From Diadema setosum (lineage: Eukaryota > Echinodermata > Echinoidea > Diadematoida > Diadematidae): DNA of 64,000 nucleotides. Under the pieces are notes generated by a model. It had not been told where the DNA came from and did no database searches. It saw only the letters and a program-made list of their open reading frames with translations. The number at the start of each line of letters is the position of its first letter. The stretch's first letter is position 1. The DNA is taken from contig NW_027307664.1 in NCBI RefSeq assembly GCF_964275005.1, positions 62,001 through 126,000 of the forward strand, written 5' to 3'. The position numbers and the translations under genes are program-made. This document shows positions 23,401 through 33,583 of the stretch, piece by piece.

Positions 23401-23879
23401 TAGATGTCAGTATAGCTTATAAAAAACTTTGAAATTTTTATATTTAAGAATAACTCTTCTGTGTAAAGTATAATGAAAAAAAATGGGAGTTAAACTCAAT
23501 GAGTGTGACCTTGTTACAAGAGAAACATTTCACCATCAGCTTTGTTGCTAAACAGAGAGGCTACTAGAAGGCAATATCTTTTTACCACATGGTCTATTTT
23601 CGTCACCTCAAGCACATGAGATAAAAATTTAGTGCTAGCCCCTTTTTATTACCAACGCATTTGATGTCTACCATGAGGTGAGTTCCATTTGAAACTGTCA
23701 GCTATCACTTGAGAAGGAAAAACGATTCTTTTTGATATCTGTGCTACATAAATGTTCAAAACTAGTATCTACATGTGCTACAAAATGATGTGTAATTCAT
23801 CACATGACAGTGAATTTCTTTGGTGCAGTATATTGCTCCACCTAAACATGATAGTGTCTAAATTATCTTATTCATTTCG

Positions 23880-24700
23880 TGTAGATTAGGTAGATAGAAA
23901 TCAGAGAATATGGCACTCATAGTTATTGGTACATGGAGGAGGGATGTTCCTCTCCCACACGAGGGATATTTTTTTTTCTTTTTTTTTTTACTCGAAAGTG
24001 AAACATAATAAGTGCAAACGTTTGGTAAGATATTGACATCAAAGAGAAGGAAATATATAAAGTAGTATTCAGGAAATGTGCAATATATGGGAGGGTGTGG
24101 AAGGGGGATCCCCCCTCCCCCAACATGAGGAAGATTTTGCATTTTCAGACTTGATATTCAAACATCTGATGCACCCTATTGGTGAAATATTAGATTTTTG
24201 TTTCCATCAAAAAAGGAACAAAAAGATATTATAATCATAAGAGGGCGCGGTCATAGGGTTGCCCGTTCCCACACAATGGACAATTTTGTATTTTCAGACT
24301 TGAAATTCACAGATCTGTTGCATCCATTCAGTGAAATATCCGATATTTGTTTTCTATTTGAAAACGTTAGGGAAAATATCATATGTTTGTATATTCAGGA
24401 AAGTGTCGAGAAGGGGGAAGTGTGAGAGGAGAATACTCCTTCCCATGCGATGGAAATTTTGGCATTTTCCAGTTTGAAATTCAGAGATTGATTTTAGCGC
24501 ACTCTTTTGGATGAAATATCTGAGATTTGTTTTTGTCCTAAAGTCAGAAAAATATGCGGGGGCGGTGTGTAAGGTAATGCACCCTGCCACAAAATGGAGA
24601 TTTTTTTTTTTTTTTTCAGGTTACGGGTTTTATGGTGCGCACTGTTGATGAAATACTAGATTTTTGTTTCTATTAAAAAGTGTAAGTAGAAAAAAAGACT
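23880..24700 (+). repeat. Repeat Q, copy 1: about 150-bp diverged subunits
   Basis: Phrases like TTTTGCATTTTCAGACTTGA, then GATGCACCC, then TGAAATATTAGATTTTTGTT recur four or five times with loose spacing. Weaker relatives in the same orientation lie at 47,120-47,560, next to the second P block. Confidence 0.55.
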
Positions 24701-24727
24701 AGTATAATATTCAAGGCAATGAGCTGG

Positions 24728-24905
24728 TACACTCTAAAAACAAACTTGTCATTTTAAATGAGGAGAACACAATCTCAAATATTTTTAAGTCGTAACTACT
24801 CACTTTGAGTAGAAGTTCTACTTATCTTAAGTAGAATTCTACTAATTTCCAAAACTTTGTCTGGTGTTGCTCCGAAATTTTGAGTAGAAGGCCGTCTCAA
24901 ATCAC
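24728..24905 (+). mobile_element. Half of an ACACTCTAAAAA-type MITE
   Basis: It starts ACACTCTAAAAAC and contains ACTCACTTTGAGTAGAAG words. A similar end in opposite orientation lies at 46,850-47,105 (ending TTTTAGAGTGTA). Neither has its partner end nearby. Confidence 0.4.
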
Positions 24906-24939
24906 GTCATTGGCAGGGAGCGTTTCTATTCGTCATTAA

Positions 24940-25078
24940 TGTTGGGGTATCACGTGTATTTGTACGTAATGCACGCATGCGCAGTGACCTGCGCTCGCTC
25001 GCTCGCGCTCGCGCTCGCGATCGCTAATCCTGGAAGTTTGGCTGCAGACTGATGATGTTCGCGAATGTGATTTGGGTA
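24940..25078 (+). promoter_or_regulatory. CpG-rich candidate promoter and first exon
   Basis: An otherwise AT-rich area turns CpG-rich here, with CGCATGCGCAG (an NRF1-like word) and a GCTCGC array at 24,988-25,022. Then GATGATGTTCGCGAATGTGA leads to TTTGG and a consensus donor GTAAGT at 25,076. An ATG in this stretch is followed by about eight codons before the donor. No downstream exon could be recognised, so this remains a candidate host transcription start. Confidence 0.28.
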
Positions 25079-25511
25079 AGTTTTTAATCCGTTCTTATCA
25101 TCTTTTTGAAGACCAAATATGCAAAACATTTGTTTAATGAATAGTGTTGGATTTATAGATATCAATCAGATTGCTCTTGTTGTCTCTTGAAAGGACTAGT
25201 GCATTTTTTACGTATTTTTGTTTATGTCTGGTGTGCATGGTTTCACTGTATCTGTTAACAAACATGGCAGGCCTGCTGATGGTGCCATACTGCATTGTAC
25301 TACTGTACCGTTAGGCCTACCACGGGCACCACCTATCGACAGGGCACCTTCCCATCGACACCCTGCGTATCACGGCTGTTTGCGTATAGAACGAAAAAGT
25401 ACGCGCGGGATTAAGTGTCATTAGCTATAAAAACAATAAAAACGAAGAAACGAAAATCAAACTCAAACAAACCAAGCTAAAAATTACACATCCGATCAGT
25501 AACGACGCATG

Positions 25512-25596
25512 GCTGTGAAATTCACGTGTATTACATATGGCCTGTGAAATTCACGTGTATTACCTATGCTGTGAAATTCACGTGTATACACTGTAC
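25512..25596 (+). repeat. Three tandem copies containing CACGTG
   Basis: CTGTGAAATTCACGTGTAT occurs three times at about 30-bp spacing. Each copy holds the imperfect palindrome GTGAAATTCAC overlapping an E-box CACGTG. Confidence 0.9.
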
Positions 25597-25859
25597 CTAT
25601 GGAGGAGAGGGGGTGCCGATCGCAAGGTTCCCTTTTTAGCTGCGCGAAGAAAACGGAACGCACGCACTAAAATTGCGCTATTTTAAAACGGAGATTCATA
25701 ATCAACGAGACGGTCACGACATTCAAAACTGCAGTATTTATGGCATATTTGAGGTAAGAATTAGGCGGATTTGTATTATATTTTTAGAATAAACAAGCTA
25801 CAGATCCTTGGGGTGTCGATACGTGGTACCCCCAACCCTACCAGGTAACGAAGTGTCTA

Positions 25860-26218
25860 CTAACACGTTAGAAATTCTAACAGTTAGTAGGCCCTACTGT
25901 TGCCCTGGAGGATCTAGATCAGTACTAGTAGTATCAATTTATGGATTCTAACGTCACAGACTCTAAAATGTTAGGATACTAAAGCCTAACAGTTACAGTA
26001 GAATCTAGTACTCACGTACTAACAGTGTTAGTATCGGTAGCTTACTTCAAACGTACGTTACCGCCATGTTACGTCGTTATTACTACTATATCAGACCGTC
26101 TGTGGCACGATAGGGTTTTCTTCCTAACGGTTAAAACTGTGGCGTTACTGTTACGTGTGTTAGGTTTAATGTTCACTAGTTTAGTTGCCTTTTTAAATGG
26201 CTAAGTTAAGTATGCTTA
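25860..26218. other. Palindromic-hexamer-rich intergenic DNA
   Basis: The stretch is crowded with CTAG, TAGGCC, GTAC and AACGTT words and TAACA phrases. The composition differs from the flanks. No gene was found. Confidence 0.6.
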
Positions 26219-26227
26219 TCATACACC

Positions 26228-26385
26228 GGTCCTACTAATTGACGCAAACTAATGCAAACTAATGCAAACTAATACAAACTAATGCAAACTAACGCAAACT
26301 AATACAAACTCAATGCAAACTCAATGCAAACTCAATGCAAACTAATGCAAAATACTAATTAATGCAAACTAATACAAACCATTAG
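26228..26385 (+). repeat. Decamer array AATGCAAACT, left arm
   Basis: About a dozen copies of AATGCAAACT with ATACAAACT and CAATGCAAACT variants form the outer part of the left arm. The mirror array (AGTTTGCATT) is at 29,536-29,700. Confidence 0.95.
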
Positions 26386-26846
26386 CGGTGAAAATTAGGG
26401 TGAATTACAGTACCTGGACCTGGCTCTTCCGAGGCCACTCTCACGTAAACAAAAACTAGTATCGATCAAGTAAATCCATTCTATCGAAGAATGACTAACG
26501 CAACTGCTCAACAGTCAACACTAACTTGAAAAAAAAAAAGATTTATGTAAATATATCATTAAATTCATATTTCTTGACCAAATAGATATCGTTTTGAATA
26601 TATTTCGCTTTCAAAATTCAGAAAATGTAAAGCAGAATGATGCCCAGAAATACGGATATTAATGATCGATCATAAATGCCGAAATACTAATTGATGCAAA
26701 CTCGACGCAAACTCCAGAACACAACGCTATCCTATGCGAAAACAACCTATATCGATTACAAATATCGGGAAATGACACCCCGAACGCGCAAACTCCAAGT
26801 CACATTATAACGTTTTCCAATGTGAAAACAATGTAAATTGATCATG

Positions 26847-26850
26847 AATA

Positions 26851-26881
<31 letters not shown>

Positions 26882-26980
26882 TATTCATAGTGCGCTTTTC
26901 CCACAAGGCCCAAAGCGCTTACAATCAATTCAAAACATGTACGACAGTATGTGTAATTCGATAAATGTTACAGTTACGAA
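26847..26980 (+). mobile_element. Insertion inside the left foldback arm
   Basis: An ATT trinucleotide array followed by GTGCGCTTTTCCCACAAGGC and CCAAAGCGCTTACAA is present in the left arm but absent from the matching place in the right arm (near 28,725), so it inserted after the arms existed. A similar repeat sits at 29,365-29,520 in the right arm. Confidence 0.6.
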
Positions 26981-29361
26981 CTACGAATATCGGAAATTGA
27001 CACATCGAAACACTATAGTAATGCAAACTCCAAAACAAAACGTTTTCCTACGTGAAGACTACCTAAATTGATTACAAATATCGGAAAATAACACCTCGAC
27101 ATTAACAAAAAAAAAAAAAAAAAAATGGTCTCACAGTATTCTATCACAGTCCTGTATTAAATTTCACTCTTGCAGAAGCGCAAATCTATTTAACACCAGA
27201 TTGAATTGCAGTTTCAAGTTAAGATTGTTTCAAATGCTGTTCGACTGCCGTGGGAATATTTAGAATGCCGTAGGAATATTTATGATGCAATTTTATTTAT
27301 TTATTATTTTTTTTATTTATTTATTTATTTATTGCAATTCTTTATCCAGAGTAGCCTGATCAGCATGAAATATATAAACAGTATAAAATATTACATTTCA
27401 AAACAGTATAAAGTAATCACACACATCAAGTATTTAAATGAAATAATATCATACAATCACACAGATTTAAAATAGACTAACTGCCGGTCTTCCTCAGGGC
27501 TCTGTTTTCGTAAAAATCCATGAAACATGAACAACATCAACAACGGTAACAACACCAACAATAAGAAAACAATTTGTTTAAAAATAAATATTACAAATTG
27601 TGGCTGATCAGCAACGGGACATGTAATACAGTCAAATATAAAAATGAAGTGAACGCACATGTACAAACATCTGGAAATACGATAAAACAAACTGAACATC
27701 TAGAAAGAGGAGAGGAGAGGAAATGATATTTCCTATTAAGCGGCTGCAATCACAGTGCAATCAGAGTCCAATTAGAATACTCTTCGAATGCAGATTAATA
27801 CTTTCCATTTCGAATGCTCCTCGAATGTTTTAGGCATGGGTAAAACATTCGAGCTGGCCTCAAGAATGGGCCCGAACACACTCAGAATGTCGTCAAAATT
27901 TTTAGAATGCACTTCGAATATGCAGGAATGCAGGAAGAATTTTCATTCCAACGACATTCCGGCTCACTCCGCCTCTGGTTGGACGGGGTATCAGAAAGAA
28001 TTTTCAAATCCTCATTAATTTCATCAAAGAAATGGGCCGATAAACATTTTTTTTTCTGCAACACATCTTTACCTTCTTTGGCTATCAAAATAATCATCGC
28101 TTGTTTTTGAGAAGCGAATAATTCCCATATTGATACGCTTCACTCTAGGCTACTAAATATCCTACGTCCGGTCAAAATGTATGTATATATACATAATATA
28201 TATGGGTCAGAATTTTGAACGATGTACAATTGAGCCAAAACAACGCAAAATTTAAAAAGTAGGAAATCCTCAAAATAATTTATCTTATCTGATAGAGTAT
28301 AATGCAAACATTAATATGAACCCAATTATATTATCATCCAGAAACAATTGGCAATTTGGGATGAACACAACGGAATTTTCATAAAAATCATCTGAGAATC
28401 ATTTAAGTGTTGGGAGTATTTATCAAAAGAAAGCTCCTGCTTGATAATTCGAGAGTTCTAAAATAGAGAATGAAAATTCTCCTACATCACTACCCCCACT
28501 TTTGCTTTAAACTGCAATTCAATCTGGTGTTAAATAAATTTGCGCTTCTGCAAGAGTGAAATTTGATACAGGAATGTGATAGAATACTGTGAGACAATTT
28601 TTTTTTCTTTTTATGTCAAGGAGTTATTTTCCGATATTTGTAATTAATTTAGGTAGTTTTCACGTAGGAAAACTTTTTGTTTTGGAGTTTGCATTACTAT
28701 AGTGTTTCAATGTGTCAATTTCCGATATTCATGATCAATTTACATTGTTTTCACATTCGAAAACATTGTGACTTGGAGTTTGCATTAAGTATTATTTCGG
28801 GATGTCATTTTCCGATATTTGTAATCGATATAGGAGGTTTTCACATAGGATAGCGTTGTGTTTTTGAGTTTGCGTTGAGTTTGCATTAATTAGTATTTCG
28901 GGGTGTCATTTCCCGATATTTGTAATCGATATAGGTTGTTTTCGCATAGAATAGCGTTATGTCTTGGAGTTTGCGTTGATGTTTGCATTAATTAGTATTT
29001 CGGGGTGTCATTTCCCGATATTTGTAATCGATATAGGTTGTTTTCGCATAGGATAGCGTTGTGTTTTGGAGTTTGCGTCGAGTTTGCATCAATTAGTATT
29101 TCGGCATTTATGATCATTAATATCCGTATTTCTGAGCATCATTCTGCTTTACATTTTCTGAATTTTGAAAGCGAAATATATTCAAAACGATATCTATTTG
29201 GTCAAGAAATATGAATTTAATGATATTTTCATAAATCTTTTTTTTTTCAAGTTAGTGTTGACTGTTGAGCAGTTGCATTAGTCATTCTTCGATAGAATGG
29301 ATTTACTTGATCGATACTAGTTTTTGTTTACGTGAGAGTGGCCTCGGAAGAGCCAGGTCCA

Positions 29362-29364
<3 letters not shown>

Positions 29365-29395
<31 letters not shown>

Positions 29396-29520
29396 GTGGC
29401 TACTTGTATAGCGCACAGGTCCACTTTTTAGAGCTCATGGCGCTTCAAAAATGAAAAAATATCATATATTTACATGCATATACATATTCAAACATTTCAA
29501 CAAAGAAAAAAAAATTCACC
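29365..29520 (+). mobile_element. Insertion inside the right foldback arm
   Basis: An AAT array leads into TAGTGGCTACTTGTATAGCG and CATGGCGCTTCAAAAATG, then an A-rich end. The left arm at 26,395-26,430 lacks it and gives the empty site (between GGTCCAGGTA and ATTCACC). It seems related to the insertion at 26,847-26,980, in each case a trinucleotide array plus a GCGC-rich core. Confidence 0.6.
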
Positions 29521-29718
29521 CTAATTTTCACCGCTAAATGGTTTGTATTAGTTTGCATTAATTAGTATTTTGCATTAGTTTGCATTAATTAGTAGTTTGC
29601 ATTGAGTTTGCATTGAGTTTGTATTAGTTTGCGTCAGTTTGCATTAGTTTGCATTAGTTTGCATTAGTTTGTATTAGTTTGCATTAGTTTGCGTCAATTA
29701 GTAGGACCCTCATACACC

Positions 29719-30528
29719 ACTAGACAAACACTACAAGTGACTTTAACTGTTGACGTTAGATGTAACTATTGGAGTATTGTTAGAAGCAACAGTATTACTA
29801 TCAGTAACACTAAACAGGCCTAACAATTTACATTAGACTTCTCACGTTAGATCCCGTCTAACGTTAGTTCTAACAATAAATTGCAGTGTTTTGTTAGTAG
29901 GATGCATGTGGAGCAGCTGTTCAATTCCCAACCAGACGATGAGGGAACAAGCCAAAACTTTATAACAGCTGAGTTGTTGTGTCCGATATTCAAAAGAAAT
30001 TAGGCCTAATGACACTAATAATAGAAACGTAGAACTCTAACATGTTACGTATGGTAGGCCTACATGGCCAATACTAAATTGGTTCTAGGTCTACGTAGTC
30101 GGGGCCGGCTCCAACGTTAGTTACTGGTACATGAATTGTGATTTGTAGGCTAACTAGTATTTGATCTGATTATTTTCCAATTAGGCCTAGATCTAACTAT
30201 TAGACTATAGGCCTATATCTAGGTTCTTGATCTAGTGCCTGAAATATTAGATCTAACAAAACTAAGGATTCTGACGTTACCTAGATCTATACTAGACTTT
30301 CTAAAGATCTAGATTTCTGCTAATATTATCTACCTAGAGCCAGAGGCTCTAGTACGTAGGCTAGTAGAATCTACTAGAATCTAACCTTACAACTGTAGGC
30401 CTACTGCTAACACGTCAATGTGACACCTATCGCCTAGACATTTAGACTCTAACGTTACTGTTACGTAGAAAATCAAGACCATTAGGGCCCTACACTAGAT
30501 CTAAGTTAGAGTTTAACGTTAGACTCTA
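29719..30528. other. Palindromic-hexamer-rich intergenic DNA
   Basis: Dense CTAGATCTA, TAGGCCTA, AACGTTAG and GTACGT words run through the whole stretch. No gene was recognised. Confidence 0.65.
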
Positions 30529-30537
30529 GTTTAGATC

Positions 30538-30607
30538 TAACTATACACAGCCCAGTCGCCGCTGTACATACGTACGGTTAGCGTATTAACAGCGTCTGGT
30601 CGGGCTA
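30538..30607 (-). mobile_element. Micro-MITE D (70 bp) of the TAGCCYGACC family
   Basis: On the minus strand it starts TAGCCCGACCAGACGCTGT and ends GGGCTGTGTATAGTTA. The 9-bp target duplication GTTTAGATC is perfect (30529-30537 and 30608-30616). The element is hardly more than its two ends. Confidence 0.85.
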
Positions 30608-30644
30608 GTTTAGATCCTACCTAGCCCGACCAGACGCTGTTACC

Positions 30645-32034
30645 GGTATGGTTGGGTGTTCATAATATCGGACACCTAACGTTTTTCTATCAATAGAAAC
30701 GTGAAAAATCTCACAATTTGCCTGAAATTTTACTCACGTGTGGAGAAAATACTCCGGATTCAAGCGCGCACTGAAAATGCGATCTGAGGTACGCGCTCTA
30801 AATGGCGGCTTCGAACGCGTGGGGTGTCATTTTTTACGCACTCAGTTGCCGGGCTCATATCGACCGACCACCCCGCCCTCTATTGACAATACGTATAAAG
30901 CGTACTTAAACGCGTTTTTTCGACAAGCTGCTGTTTTTTTCTAGTCGTAATTTTTTTCCCCAATGATATTTGAATATATTTTGAATCCTTCGATACTACT
31001 TTTGAAGGACTGTTTGATGAATTTGACTTGATTTTCATTAGGAAACTTTTCATCGTAATTGAAATAAATTAGATGAGTCGGTTTGTTTTTTTCACATTCA
31101 TTTCTCGTTTCTGCATCAACTTGTACGGTCGTAGCGGGCGACAAAATGTTTATGTCATGTGAACGTGCGTGCACGATCGTACAAGCGGCGGTAACAATTT
31201 TGCGGTCAAAATCGTCAAATTTATTACGGAAGGATACTCTACATCTAACAACGAGTCAGCAAAGGTAGGCCTGGTACACGATAAACCTTATTCGATTTTG
31301 CTAAATTTCGGTAATTTAGAGGGAATATGGTTGGGTGTCCATAATATCGGACACCTAACGTTTTTCTATCAATAGAAACGTGAAAAATCTCACAATTTGC
31401 CTGAAATTTTACTCACGTGTGGAGAAAATACTCCGGATTCACAAGCGCGCACTGAAAATGCGATCTGAGTTACGCGCTCTAGATGGCGGCTTCGAACGCG
31501 TGGGGTGTCATTTTTTCCGCACTCAGTTGCCGGGCTCATATCGACCGACCACCCCGCCCTCTATTGACAATACGTATAAAGCGTACTTAAACGCGTTTTT
31601 TTTTTTTTCGACAAGCTGCTGTTTTTTTCTAGTCGTAATTTTTTTCCCCAATAATATTTGAATATATTTTGAATCCTTCGATATTACTTTTGAAGGACTG
31701 TTTGATGAATTTGACTTGATTTTCATTAGGAAACTTTTCATCGTAATTGAAATAAATTAGATGAGTCGGTTTGTTTTTTCACATTCATTTCTCGTTTCTG
31801 CATCAACTCGTACGGTCGTAGCGGGCGACAAAATGTTTATGTCATGTGTATGTGTAACGTGTGTGCACGATCGTACAAGCGGTGGTGACAATTTTGCGGT
31901 CAAAATCGTCAAATTTATTACGGAAGGATACTCTAGTACATCTAACAACGAGTCAGCAAAGGTGGGCCTAGTTATATGTAGTTACACGATAGACCTTATT
32001 CGATTTTGCTAAATTTCGGTAATTTAGAGGGAAT
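30645..32034 (+). repeat. 679-bp unit repeated twice inside MITE A
   Basis: Both copies run from GGTTGGGTGTTCATAATATC through CGGACACCTAACG, ATGGCGGCTTCGAACGCG and GTCGTAGCGGGCGACAAAAT. Differences are few small indels. The short open frames repeat with the unit and resemble nothing known. Confidence 0.85.
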
Positions 32035-32360
32035 ACTTAGTTGTTTTCGCCCCATTTTACTCGGTAGCGTAGCCCAGTGAAGAATCGAACACCGTTGCGC
32101 GTAGTCCCATGCGTACATTTTCTTTCTGTACGCGCAATGCCATTATAATGCGCGGTCGGTCGTTATGGACCCGGTCGGTGGGTTGGACCCCTACCATACT
32201 TAGTTGTTTTCGCCACATTTTACTCGGTAGCGTAGCCCAGTGAAGAATCGAACACCGTTGCGCGTAGTCCCATGCGTACATTTTCTTTCTGTACGCGCAA
32301 TGCCATTATAATGCGCGGTCGGTCGTTATGGACCCGGTCGGTGGGTTGGACCCCTACCAT
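32035..32360 (+). repeat. 163-bp unit repeated twice inside MITE A
   Basis: ACTTAGTTGTTTTCGCC starts each copy (32,035 and 32,198). The two copies look almost identical to the end at CCCCTACCATAC. Confidence 0.9.
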
Positions 32361-32412
32361 ACGACGTACATACCATGTACAGCGACTGGGCTGTGTATAG
32401 TTAGATCCTACC

Positions 32413-33066
32413 CCGCCAATACTAACCGTTAGACCTACACATTGTACCTAGCTCTATCTGCTGGATTTTTGAGTTCTTGATAGAGTATCTATGGGCGAAT
32501 ATAGGCCTACCTAACTTCTAGTCTACAGTAGATTGTCTATGTACAATCTTTGTTTATAATAGACAGACTAGTAACTACAGGTAGTTAGACTTTAGAGTCT
32601 AACGTGTTACCTATAACCTAAGGTCTAATACCGTACCGTAGTAGGCCTAGTCGACCCTACAGTTCCAGAAGATCTAACAAAATCTAGGTCCCCAATATGC
32701 CTAGAGAAATAGTTCTAGACCCTAACATGTTAGATCTAGAAATCCTTGTCTAGATCTTACTCTATGTCTAGACCTCTAACATTTAGATGTCTAGGTACAC
32801 TAACTATATCTAGAACTGTATAGTTTTTGGGTTTGGCTGTAATATTCATATAGCGACACATGTGTAACCATTGGGGTGTAGCCAGAGATCAGACTACCAG
32901 GTTCCTACCTAGGGTAGATCTACACTGTAGATCAAGAGCCTACAGGTCTAACGTTACAAATACAATGTACAGAACCGTGATGTGCTATTGCATATTAACA
33001 TATTGTATGTTCATCTTTGCATGTAGTCCACGATGAACTACATACTGTAGATCTACTCCTACGTAC
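32413..33066. other. Palindromic-hexamer-rich intergenic DNA
   Basis: The composition matches 29,719-30,528 (TAGATCTAG, TAGGCCTA, GTCTAG words). No gene was recognised. Confidence 0.6.
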
Positions 33067-33288
33067 GGTACTAGTTCTATAGTCCTGGCTAGCATTTTTC
33101 CAGGGTGGTGTACATCAGAAGTGAGAAGAAAGTCCAGGGTTTCCATACAACGTGCTTGAATTTGTTTCATGCACGTAGGTTAGATACAGCTGAAAGTATT
33201 ATAGTTGTCCTTGATGTCATTTTTGTACAGGGATTTGTTCAGATTTTGCCAATGATTCCATTGTGAACTGCAGGGCTTGGTTTTTCTT

Positions 33289-33360
33289 TAGCCCGACCAG
33301 ACGCTGTTGTACGCTGTGCGAATACAGCGCTACTTACAGCGGGTGGACTGTGTATAGTTA
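33289..33360 (+). mobile_element. Micro-MITE B (72 bp) of the TAGCCYGACC family
   Basis: It runs from TAGCCCGACCAGACGCTGT to GGACTGTGTATAGTTA with the duplication GGTTTTTCTT on both sides (33279-33288 and 33361-33370; 9 or 10 bp, ambiguous because of a T). The paralogous empty site is in unit beta near 39,485. Confidence 0.85.
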
Positions 33361-33583
33361 GGTTTTTCTTCTTCTTCTTCTTCCGATAAAGTGCTGCCCT
33401 CAAATGGTCGAGGATGAACGCACTGCGAGAACATGCGCATACGCTGCACCGGGGCAACAGAAATTTGAAATCAGGTGAAAAATATTTACAGGTGCGAGTA
33501 AAAATCTCTGGATGAAGAGTTACATCCTACAGAGTTCCCTCCGCGCAGTTTTGAAGGCGATGAGGGATGGGTATGTGGCAGGA

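Larger units (their letters stand above)
26228..29709. mobile_element. Foldback transposon, 3.48 kb, 9-bp target duplication
   Basis: Both ends read GGTCCTACTAATTGACGCAA inward, and the copy is bracketed by TCATACACC at 26219-26227 and 29710-29718. Arms of roughly 1 kb (26,228-27,215 and 28,505-29,709) are reverse complements with good identity. They share the decamer array, a CTCTTCCGAGGCC phrase, repeated TTTCCGATATTTGTAAT words, and the inner boundary near TTGAATTGCAGTTT. The loop (27,216-28,504) is AT-rich with no transposase frame, so the copy is non-autonomous. The design (long arms whose outer part is a short tandem array) recalls the TU foldback elements described from sea urchin. Assignment to a superfamily is not possible from what I see. 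Confidence 0.85.
30622..32403 (+). mobile_element. MITE A (1,782 bp) of the TAGCCYGACC family
   Basis: It has the same ends as D (TAGCCCGACCAGACGCTGT at the left; GACTGGGCTGTGTATAGTTA at the right) and a perfect 9-bp duplication GATCCTACC (30613-30621 and 32404-32412). The interior is two copies of a 679-bp unit (from about 30,645 and 31,324) followed by two copies of a 163-bp unit. No transposase frame is visible. Confidence 0.85.

Noticed and set aside
26228..26385. CRISPR array
   Set aside because: The decamer repeats are contiguous with no unique spacers and lie in the arm of a foldback transposon in animal DNA.
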